A stretch of DNA of 64,000 nucleotides. It comes from Dromiciops gliroides (Eukaryota > Chordata > Mammalia > Microbiotheria > Microbiotheriidae). Below the pieces are notes generated by a model. The model worked only from the letters and a program-made list of their open reading frames with translations. It was not told the DNA's origin and made no database searches. The stretch lies in contig NC_057861.1 of assembly GCF_019393635.1 (NCBI RefSeq), positions 59,256,532 to 59,320,531 of the forward strand, written 5' to 3'. Below, in pieces: positions 23,501 through 35,500 of this stretch. Positions within the stretch are counted from its first letter, which is position 1, and each line of letters starts with the position of its first letter. A program made the position numbers and the translations under genes.

Positions 23501-26500
23501 ATCCTTGGGACACATGGATACCCGTGTTATCGTGGCCAATAACTGGGAGGAGCATATTCCTTGTTTCCTTTCTCTCTCAGAGGGTACTTTTTACTTAGGC
23601 CTTGGTCAGGTACCTGGAAGAGCTGACATTTTAAACTGTCTAACATTCACTACCACTGCCACCACACCCTAGCCCAGGCACACTTACGTGGGTGTTGAGG
23701 CGATAAGACATCAATTCAAACTCTCCATCAGGGGGGATAAAAGAAATTGTCCGGTCGTTCTCAAAGCGGGAGAGGCGCACACACTGGTGGAATTTCACAT
23801 CTTCCAACTCTACTGACTTACTTTTTCCACCTGGAAGAAAGCAAGGAGAGAATGTGAGGAAAAGAAGCAACCAAAAGGACAGCAGAGAAGATAAAACACA
23901 AAAGGGGCCAGGACTAAGTCAGAAGACCTGGGCTGGAAGCCAAGCTCAGTCACTGATAACAAAGCAACTTCGAGTCTCTGAGCCTCAGTTTCTTCACCTG
24001 AAAAACTGGGCCAATAACCTCTGTATCACCTGCCTCACAGGATTGTGTGAAGAAAATATTTTGTAAATTAAAAAGCACCTCAAAAGGTGAGCAATTAGTA
24101 ACTGACCAAAAAGTGGTAAGGATACAGGCCTTTCCCCTTGCCTTTTCAGCAAGTTCTGCACTTTGCTAGCTGTAGAATCTTGGGCACATCACTAAAACTT
24201 AGCCTTAGTTTTCTTGGCTTTCAAATGCTATCTATCAAACAAGTGGGGTGTGAGGATAAAATGAAATACTGGATATAAAAGCCTTTTAAAACTAATGCAT
24301 TATAGAAATGCAAGGCAATACTACTGATCATAAACAGTCAATAAGCATTTAAGGAAGCACCTGCTTTGTGTCAGGCACCATAAGCTCTGGGGATACAAAA
24401 AGAGGCAAAAGGTAGTCCTGCTTCCATGAGGTTCACAGGTGAATGGGGGAGGCAAATGCAAATAGCTGGGGACAAACAAGCTATTGACAGGATAAGTCGG
24501 AAATCATTAACAGAAGGAAGCTACTCGAATTAAGGGGGAATTGGCAAGGTTTCTTTAGAGGTGGGATCTTAGCTGAGACTTAGAGGATGCCAAGGTTACT
24601 AAGAGGCAGAGATGAGGAGGGAGATCATTCCAGGCATGGGAGGACAACAAGAGAAAATGCTGAGAGAGGTGAGATGAAGCATCTTGTTCAAAGAACAGAA
24701 AAGCCAGGATACACAGAGAAGATCCCGGCTCACACTGTGTGGGGCAGAACATGTGGATACTGCATAGAGCAAGAGGGAGGACGGTGTAAGAAGACTAGGA
24801 AAGTAGGAGGGGGCCAGGGTATGAAGGGCTTTGAATACCCTTTAAACAGGATTTTATATGTGATCCTGAAGGTCAAAAGGAGCTACTGGAGTTTATTGAG
24901 TAGGGAAGGGGGTGGTGTGGCCAGACCCGAGTTTTAGAAAGAGTACTTTGACAGTTGGGTGGAGGATGGACCGGAGAGGGGAGGGACTTGAGGCAGGGAG
25001 ACCAAGCAGGAGGCTCATAACCACGATGAGGACAAGAACAGCTGACCTTTCTAGAAGACTCTGGACTCTGCCAGCCCTTGATGCTTACCCCACCTGAGGC
25101 TGACAGTGACCCTGAGAGGCGAAGCAGGAAGCTGAAGCACACAGAGGGTCAATGACTTGCTTGGCTCACATGGCAGCTCTGCTGGAGGTAGGCCTCTCTG
25201 CACCACGTGACAGACACTCTCCTCTCCGGGTTCTCCTCCCACCTATCAGACTGATGCTTCTCAGTCTCCCTGAGTGAATCTTCTTCCAAGGCTAACGTTG
25301 GCTATCCCCCATGGCTCTGTGCTGAGTCCTCTCCTCTTCTCCCTTGGTACTACTGCCCCTAGTAGTCTCCTCAGCTCCTACGGGTTCAACACTCATCTCC
25401 ATGCAGATGATTCTCAAATCTACCAATGCAAACCTCTCTGGGCACCTCTGACATCTCCAATTGCTTCCTGGACACCTCCGACAGGATAGTTTATAAACAT
25501 CTTAAACTCCACATGTCCAAAATAGAATTTATTTCTCCTCCTCCCAAACCTTCCCCCATTCTTTCTCTATTGCTGCTGAGGGCACCACTATCTTCCCAGT
25601 CCCCTGGGCTCAAAACCCAGGAGTCATTTTTGACTCCTCCCTTGCTCTCACCTCCCATGACCCATCTGTTGCCCAAGGCCTGCTGCTTTCACCTTTGCAA
25701 TCTCTCTCCCATATGCACCCTCTCCCCATCTTCTCTCCTCTAATGTTGCCACCACCTGATGCAGACCCTCCTCACCTCCTGCCTGGACAATGCAATGGTT
25801 TGTGGGTGGGACTCCTGGCTCAAGTCTCTCCCTACTCCCATCCATCCTCCATTCAGCCACCAAAGTGATTTTCCTAAAGTTCAGGTCTAACCACGTCATC
25901 TTCTTCCTTACTCAAGAAACTCCAGTATTTCTGTTTGAAGGGCATTCAAAACCCTTCATACCCTGGCCCTGTTCCTGCCTTTGCAGTCTACGGATACCTT
26001 ACCCTCCACGTACTCTGTAATCCAGTGGCAGTGGACTCCTTTCTGTTCCTCCAACAAGATCCTCCATCTCCTGACTCTGGGCATTCATTCTCTCTGGCTA
26101 TCCTCCAAACGGTCTTCCTCTTTATTTCCAATTTATCCTGTCTACACCCTATTTGTACATGTTGTCTCCGCCATTCGAGGTAGCTCCTCAAGAGCAGGGA
26201 CTATTTTTAGTCTTTGTATCTGTCAGAGCTCGGCATGGTGCTAGTACACAGTAAACACTGAATACGTTTTACTGACTGTCAGAGACGAACAAACTGTGAT
26301 TCCCCATCCTGGCTGAATAGATGATTGGCTGTGTGACCTTGGCAAGTCATGTCCCTTTTGTGGGCCTCATCTCTCTCATCTGAAAAAGGAGGTTCCTGGC
26401 CTAGATGATCTCTGAGGACCCTTCAAGCTCTGGGATTCTATATATTTATGGAGTAAACCATATAAAATATGGTGAATCTCACTTATTTAGACTTGCTGGT

Positions 26501-29500
26501 AAAGCTAGTCTGAAACAGACAGAAATGTAGTTTCATGATTTTACACAAAGACAGCAATTCCAAACAATCTAGCAATGGCCCAATTTTAAAGAAAAAATAA
26601 AAATAATTTGCATAAAGTGCCGTCCTGAAAAATGAATACTTCAAAAGGTCATGAAATCTGGTTCTTCCTGTGGGAAAGCTAACATTTGCCTTAAAATCTC
26701 ATTCACATCATTTATTTGCTTAGCAAACTCTTCTTCCTGGGGTAGAGAGGTTTTCTTCCCCTACCAAAGAAAAGGCTAAGTCCTTATACAGCAGGGATGC
26801 ACTAAGGAGGAAGCATGGACATGGAGCTCACAAAGAGTCCATTGGTGTGGATACTCACGCCCTGTATTGTCAAAGAGAACTTTGTCATTGAGGCCCAGGC
26901 GAAGTTCTGGCATTCCTGAGAGAAACACCCTCATCTTAATGGAGCCCACAATTTCACTACGGAGGACATTCCCATTGGCGCTGACCTATGTGAAGAACCA
27001 AGCAGGTTAGGCAAAACTGTTGTGGGATGGATTGCAAAGAACCTTTGTACATTAATATAATGAAATTAGATCAATCAATCAACAAGCATTTATTAAGTGA
27101 TTACTATGTGCCGGGTATTGTGATAAATGCTGATGATTCAAACAAAGGCAAAAACATGTTCCCTTGTCCTCAAGGAGCAAGCATTCTCATGGGGAAAGAC
27201 AACATGCAAAAAGGCAACGTGTGTGAGATAGATAGAGCATAAATTGAAGGTAATCTCAGAGGGGACGCACTAGCAATGGGGGAGTCTGGGACAGATCTTG
27301 AGATGGTATAGAATTTGACAAGTCTGACTAGGCTTTCAATAAAGTAGTATCATCTCCATGCAGATGACACCAAATCTACCTCTCCAGCTTTCATCTCTCT
27401 CCTGAGCTCTAGTCCCACACCATCAACTGCCTGCTAATTAACTCCACCTGGAGTCACTGACATCTCAAATTCAACAGGTCCAAAACAGACCTCATTAGGC
27501 TTTCCTTCTAAACCCACTTCTCCTAACTCGACTATTTCTGTTGAGGGAAACACCAACTTTCTAGTCACATAGGTTCAAGAATCCTTGATTCTTTACTCTC
27601 TTTCTCTCCCAAAATTCAGTTGGTTGCCAAGTGCTGTCAATTCTACCTCCAAAATGAGTTTGTCCTTATTTACACAGGAGGAAATAGAAACTTGGAGAAG
27701 TAAAGTGACCAGGGAGTACCAAAGACAAGAGTCCAACCCAAGCCTTCTGACAAGTCCAATACTTTTTCCACTTCTTCAGAAAAAAGGACCCTCTCTTTTA
27801 GCCAAAAATAAGCCATTCAACCAAAGTTTGACAAATATGTAAAATTAGCCTTGTCTAGTTTTACTTAAGATCTTTATGGGACTATCTTCCACTCTGTGCC
27901 CAAAGACCCAATGGAAAGGATTGGTAGAAACCTAAGTTCCTGCTACTATCACTGTCAGATGTTCCAATGCTCCCACTTCCTTAAGCTAGATAGAAGTCAG
28001 TTTAAGGAGGAACAAATTGTACTTTCGGCTTGGTGTTGAGTTAGAAAGAATAAGTTCAGGCAGAATAAGTGGGAAGACAGCACAGATTATCTGGATCCTT
28101 TCCTTGCTTCCCAAATTTAAAACTTTAGGAACCTTTTTCTCTTAAGCCCCACTGATACTAACACCAAGTGAAGTAGACCTAATGTAGGTCTTGTTTATCT
28201 AGATGTGGTTTCATAGAACATAAGAACCAAAGAGGACCTTGGAAATCATGTCCTACCCCCTCATCTTATAGAGGACCAGAAAAAATAAAAAAAGAACATG
28301 GCTCAGCTGCATACCAGCAAGAGCCAGAATAAGGGTTCAGATCCGGGTTTCATGACTCATGGTTCTGCAATCTCAACCAAACAAGAGATAGGACAGAGAG
28401 GATCACAGATGACAAAACAGACAATTTTGATAACATATAATTTAAAAGTTTTTGCAGAAATAAAACCAACACAGCTAAAATTAGAAGAGAAGCAGGTTAA
28501 TTTGGGGAGAAATCTTTTCAGCAGGTTTCTCTGATAAAAATCTCATTTCCAAGGTATATAAGTTCCTGACTTAAATTTAAAAGACTAAGTCATTTTCTAA
28601 TTGATAAATGATTAAAGGATATGAACAAGAAGTTTTCAAAGAAGGAAATCCAATTTATCAATAGTCATACAAAAATCATTAATATTTAGAGAAATGCCAA
28701 TTAAAGCAATTTTGAGGTTCTACCTTATACCCATCAGATTGGCAAAACTGACAAACAAGGAAAATGACAAATGCTGGCTAGACTGCAGGAAAGAAGGCAC
28801 ATTAACGCACTGCTGGTGGATCTGTGAATTGGTACCGCCACTCTGGAAAGCAATTTGGAACTATGCCCCAGAAATTGTTAATTAAATACTATCACTGATA
28901 TTCCAAAGAAATCAAAGAAAGAGGAAAAAACATTTATAGCATCTCTTTTTGTAATAACTAGAAATTGGAAACTAAAAGGGCTCATCATCATCTGGGGGAA
29001 TGGCTGAACAAATTATGGTACGTGAATGGAAGAGAATACCATGTGCCAAAAGAAATGAAATGGGGTGGTTTCAGTGAATCCTGGGAAGACTGGTATGAAC
29101 TGTTGAAGAGTGAAGTGAACAAAACAAGAAGAAATTTATACTATCAACAACCCTGTAAAAAACAACCAACTTTGAAAGATGGAAAAACTTTAATCAGCTC
29201 AATGACTGACAATGATTCCAAAAGACAAATGATGATCCACGTTACCACCTCCTGACAGAAAGGTGATGGACTCAGGTTGCAGAAGAGACATTTTTTGGGG
29301 GGAGATGGCCAAAGCTGGAATCCATTTTGTTTGACTATGCATATTTGTTAGAAGGGTTTTCTTTTTCTTTTTTTTTCCCATGGGTATATCATGAGAGAGA
29401 AAATAGATTTTTGTTAATTAATGAACAACCAAACAAAACAAATTTCAGCACTCTGCCACACTGACTTGGGGATGTCTTAGGCCTCTGTAGATCTGCTAAT

Positions 29501-32500
29501 TTACAAAGTTTAGTAGCTTTTATTTTCGTTTCAAAAAAAAAAAAAAAGCAAGTAAATCAATGGTCTTACCAAGAGGTTAACAGATTCGATGACATCCAGG
29601 AACACCTCATTTTTTCTATACTTGATTCCCTCAGATCTCCAAGACACAGCATTAGTGACCGTGGCTGGTGGACGGGGGGCTCCAGTTTCTAGTTTGTGGC
29701 CTTCTTGAGTGATGTATCTTTATAATCACATGATTAGTGTTAAGAAAGTATGACTAACACAGAAATAACTACTTTAGTCACTTGACTGAATGTTACACTT
29801 CAAGAAGTGAACAAAGGAAACTCTTGGCAGCCTAGAAAAAATATCCTAAAGCACAGAATGATAGAGTAGAACCTTAAAGTTGGTAGGGGGTTTATAGGGA
29901 TCTAATCCAGATGGGTACCACCTCCTCCCCCCAATCTACTTAAGCTCTAGGAAAGAGCAGCTTAATTTCTGGTTTTCCCAAGTAAAAAGAAACCATTAAC
30001 CCATGTCTGCTAATAAAGAAACTCAGGAGAGCAAGATAAGTCCTAACAAAAACATTCTGACGGAGTGAAGTATCATGACCACTTCAGGCATCGAATCCAC
30101 ATTAAATTGTGACTGCAGAGCCCCAATATAGGGCTATTCAAGCCCTTCAAGGATGACATATTAGGAGACAAATAGTGTTTCTAAAGCTATATCAGTAACA
30201 CTGGGATACCAGTGTACATTGCTTCAGGATTTTGAGAAGCTGTCATCTGGTGCTACAGGGGCTGACCCACATCGAATCAAAGTGCTGCTCCCCTCCTGCC
30301 CAAATCACGGTAGAGTTTTTGAATTTCCATGGATGAAAAGGTCCCTCTTCATACATAAGCTAGAGCTAGCCTGACAGACACAAAGTCCATCATCCCCCAG
30401 GCCATGCCTGTCAGACGGACTTGCCATGGAAAGGTTATTTCCATGCTACAAGGTGGAACTGGAAGAGGGGAGATACATGGAGCTACTGATACTCACTCTT
30501 GCAAAATTTTGCTGTCAGTGGTTTGAGGGTATCCAAAATCCATTAATTCATCTAGTAATTCATAAATAATAACAAAATTATCACGAATGCTCTCTTCTTC
30601 CAACTCTTTGAAATATTCAGAAAATACCTAACATAAAAGAGAGAAAAAACATGAAAAATTCACAGCTAATTCCTACATATCTCTGACTCTTCTACTTGGA
30701 AAGGCACTTGGCAATCTAGCCCCTGGCTTCTTAAACTATTGGTCTTGACCCCATATGGGGTCACATAACTTAATGTGGGGGTCACAAAAAATTGGGCAAC
30801 AGTAAAAGGTTATGTATACCTATTTTATATGCTTATGTACCTGGGGTTGCATAAAAATTTCTCAGGTGAAAAGAGGTCGTGAGTGGAAACAGTTTAAGAA
30901 GCCCTGGTCTAGCCTATATGTCACTCTCAAATTATCTGTGCTGGGATAATGAAACATTTAATTTTCTTAGTTCTATGTTGAAGATGGAAAACCAAGTACT
31001 TACAAGCAGGAGGAAAAGTTCAACTTGGCTAGAAGACAGAGGACTGGCTGGTCTAAAACTTGCCCAGCAGCACACTCTCCTGCAATTACCCATGTTCTCT
31101 TCTTTCTAGATGTTTCCTTTCTTCTATCACCTTTAGGAGAGCTTGTGACTCTTAGATCTAGACTCCTGGCAAATATGTCATCTCTCTAATGTGTTGTTCC
31201 TTCCTAATTGGCTTTCCTAACTCTGCCAGACCCACATAACCTAGACTACTGTAATAGTCTGTCAACCTATTTCTCTGACTCAGGCTCTCTTATCTCCAAT
31301 CTCTTTTACTATAGTAATTTTCCTAAGTAATGCTCAGGTCTGATCAAACCTCCCCTCCTTGCTCAAGAGCCTTTAGCAATGTGTCCTTGCTTATCAAATA
31401 CAAAATTGATTCCTGAACCTGGTATTCAAGGCTTTCAAGTTCTACTCTGCTTTGCTCCTCTTGTCTCCTGGTACTCTCCTGCATATATTATTATTGTTAT
31501 TCTTATTTTTATTATACATTCCAGGATGCTCTTTCTTGCCTCTGTTCACTCACACAGGTCATTCCTTAGGCCTAGAATAGCATCCCACTCCTCACCTCTA
31601 CCTGGATATGATCTCTCCTCCCAAGGAGCACTGTCAAATGGTATTCTCATTCAACCCTCCCCCCCTACCCCCATGACCTTCTGGTTCAAACTATTCCCTA
31701 TTACCACTCTCTACTCCACCATTGCATGACTCTTGTCAATGTCCAAGGTGCAACCTCTGTGGAGTACTGCCCTCTGGGGGACAAAGGACACATTGCAAGG
31801 GTCCTATTGAGGTTGGCTGTGCAGGGTGAATGAAGTTAGATTATCAAGGAAAGGAAAACCTAATTTCCCAATTTGGCACTTACCTGTACTACCTTGTAAA
31901 GAAAGGCAAACACCAGAGACACACAGGCATTCTTCTTAGATGTTGCAACCACTGACAGAAAACCTATTAAGGAGCCTTTGAAGGGAATACATTTGGAAAG
32001 GTCTGATAATCATTTACTCTGCTACAGGCCAAGAGACCTGATGGGGCTGTTGTGGTAATTCAGATCACACCGTAGATCAACCATCGACAGGATATATATG
32101 GCAGTGGCCCCCAAATGAGAAGGGCACAAATCATCTGAAACCCTGTCCCTAATCTCTAAGGCCTGGCTCAAGCCTCATGTCCATCAGAATGACCTCCAGA
32201 ATTTACTCCCTCTCTACCCCAGTTGTGACTATCTCTTTCTTTTATGTCCCTATCTGTCAGTGCTACAGCACTTGTGTTCAGGTTGTGGCCTATTTTGCAC
32301 TTATGGGTTTGTAGCTATTTCTGAGTGCTTAATAACGAAAGGCAGTGTAGCACAATGGCAAGGCCATTGGTGGAAGCCCAAAGTCTGGTGCTCTGGGCCT
32401 GTCACTCACTCAATGGGGACTTGGGTGAGTCACTTTACTCTTCTGAGCTTCAATTTCCTCACCTGTAAAATGTGATTAATAAAGCCTAACTGGGTAGTTG

Positions 32501-35500
32501 AGAGGGGTGACAAAAATCGAAAGCATTACTATCGACTTGCCACGAGGAAAGCCCTTTGTCCATCGTTAAATGCTCTAGAAATGTGTAAATTATTATTCTG
32601 GTCATTCTAGACCGTGGGTTCTTGACCTGAGTGTGAACCAGTCTGTGAGCTTTCTTTGCAATTTTTTTTTTCAAATTTTTTTTCCTTTTAGTGAGGCAGT
32701 TGGGTTAAGTGACTTGCCCAGGGTCACACAGCTAGTAAGTGTCAAGTGTCTGAAGCTGGATTTGAACTCAGGTCCTCCCGACTCCAGGGCTGGTGCTCTA
32801 TCCACTGTGCCACCTACCTGCCACTGTGAGCTTTCTTTTAAAAACATTTTCATAATATTATTTCAATATCACTGGTTTCCTTGGTGATCAAATGTATTTT
32901 ATTTTATGCATGTACAAGCATGATTCTGAGAAGGGGTCCACAGACATCACCAGGCTGCCAAAGGGGCCCATGACACCAAGGAGGTTGAGAAGCTATTCTA
33001 GACAAATGTCTAGAAGGGTGTAAACATTTAGAATGTAATTCTAATCTCAACTTGCTTTAGTGTTCTTTATCCTTGCAATGTGCCAGCAAAGGGGTCTGCC
33101 CCCGCCCCCCCCCAAGCAGTGCCATGCATCGTGGACAGCCCTGGGCCAGGGGCAAAATCCATTCCATCCTGTTTCATCACCCTGCCCCACTCTTGGTCTG
33201 GCAGACGAGTAGGACTGAGGCAGTGCATGCCTTCATGGCTGCTTAGTCTCCATCTTCTGTCTTTGGTATACATCCTCAATCCTCACACTAAGCACAATGA
33301 AAAGTTCAGACAGACACAGTCTCCATAAGGGTGTAAACATTTAGGAACTACTCAGAGCTTTCTCTTCCTGGTGCTCTATTCAGGTCCTTCTAACATCTAT
33401 CAGTTCTCTTAAATTCTTTCCTTCACCCTTAGGCTCTGTGATGAAATAATGAGATTTAGCAGATACTCAAAGACCCACCTGGAGATTAATCAAGACTGAT
33501 TGAATCAAGTGAGAGTGATTGACTGCTGATTAGCTTACTTCAAGTTAACTGGATTGTAATCACACCTTGAGAACACCTTCAGAACCAATGGATTTGGATG
33601 ATGCCAACCAATCAGCTTGAAGCAGTGTGTAAGGACCGCCTCTGTTCCAGACCTATAAAAAGCTTCCACAATTAATTTGCTGGAGAGAGTTTGTGATTGA
33701 AGCAGGCTTGTGGCAGAGGACTTGAGGAAGAACCAGACCAGGCTGGAACTCTAGGCTAAATAGGCTTTTTTCTTAACTTTCTGAACTCCATGGGAATATC
33801 TGTATGCTTTAATAAATGTTTAATGCCCAAGGACTGGTGCTAAAGCTTCTAATTTAAGGTGACCACAATTTAGATTTTAAACATCACAGCTCTGAGCATG
33901 CTGGGAATTTTAGTGGCACAGCTGTGATGAATTGGACCAGTTGTGAGGTCTGCTTCAGGAAGTAAGGATAATGCCTGCCTACATTATGGACTGTCAATGT
34001 ATAAAGAATGCCTTTCAAACAGGAATGGAACAGCAGTTATAGCTGAATCCTAAACCTTATTCCTTAATAGTGTCAGACTCTACATCTGCCAAGGGGAAGA
34101 AGGCCCCTCAGGTTCCTGCCATTAGTGCCTTCTTGTTTAGGGTCATTTCAAGTGATGGCAGTAGAGAAGAGACAAAAGGGTTACTACTCTTTTTTTTTTT
34201 TTTTAAGTGAGGCAATTGGGGTTAAGTGACTTGCCCAGGGTCACACGGCTAGTAAGTGTTAAGTGTCTGAGGCCAAATTTGAACTCAGGTACTCCTGACT
34301 CCAGGGCCGGTGCTCTATCCACTGCGCCACCTAGCCGCCCCAGGGTTACTACTCTTAACAGTTCTGGTATGTGGCCTGTAAAACAGAATAAGAACAAGAA
34401 AAAACGCAAGTTGAGCTAGGCCTTGGGGTAATTTCTTTACATTGTGTTAAAGAGAGTTATCCTTTAATATGATCAGATCTGGGGGAATAACAAGATGCTT
34501 GAAAATAGGGCATTTATTGAGTTAAGGAACTGGTACCCTGGCTTAGACAGGAGTAGTGGGAAAGTCTAGAAAAGAACAAGGGATGGATGTTGGGAAATAA
34601 GCAACATGAACATGGACCTGAGAAAAGATAGAAAGATAAATATAGATAGAAAGACAGACAGAGACAGAGAGAGTATGTGTGTATAGAAAGGGGGCTGGGG
34701 GAGTCCATAAAATATAGAATGGCAGAGATAAAAAGAACTTCAGAGATTATCTAATTCAACATTTTCATTTTATAGGGTAAGGAAATGAAGGCAAAAAGAA
34801 GAGAAGGGACTTGCCCAAGCTTACACTGCAAATTAGTGATGCTGCTGAGGATAAAACTCAGGTCTCCAAAGCTATAGTCACATACCCAGGGTTTTCTTTG
34901 GGAATAATGTGAGACCCCTAGAGGCATTCTCCAAAAGGATACAGTATAAATTGTTGTGTTTAATCCACATAAAACGAACTCCTCCATGGGCCAAGATGGG
35001 AGATAGCATCCCCTCTTCTTCCTTTTCCATCAGGATTGGCATGAAATGCTCCACCTCTGACATGTCCACATCTCCTCGGTAATTCCGACAGATAAGCACC
35101 TGTAAAAGAAAAAGCATTTGCCTGCATTTCCAATTCAATCTTCTGAATCACCCAGAGTCTTTATGTATGGGTTTTTTGTGTTTTTTTGGTGAGGCAATTG
35201 GGGTTAAGTGACTTGCCCAAGGTCACACAGCTAGTAAGTGTTAAGTGTCTGAGGCTGGCTTTGAACTCAGATCCTCCTGACTCCAGGGCCAGTGCTCTAT
35301 CCACTGCGCCACCTAGCTGCCCCCGCTTTATGTATGTTTTTGTGTTCTCTTTTGAGACCTTACTTGGAGGGCCTCCTCCTTCCTGCTGCCCTGTCCTAAA
35401 ACATTCCCCCTCCTGGGCTCTTCAGTTGAGACCATGGGAAACCATGGGATTCCTGTAGGGGCCCTGATAAACTACCATGATATTCTGAGCCCTGGGACTG

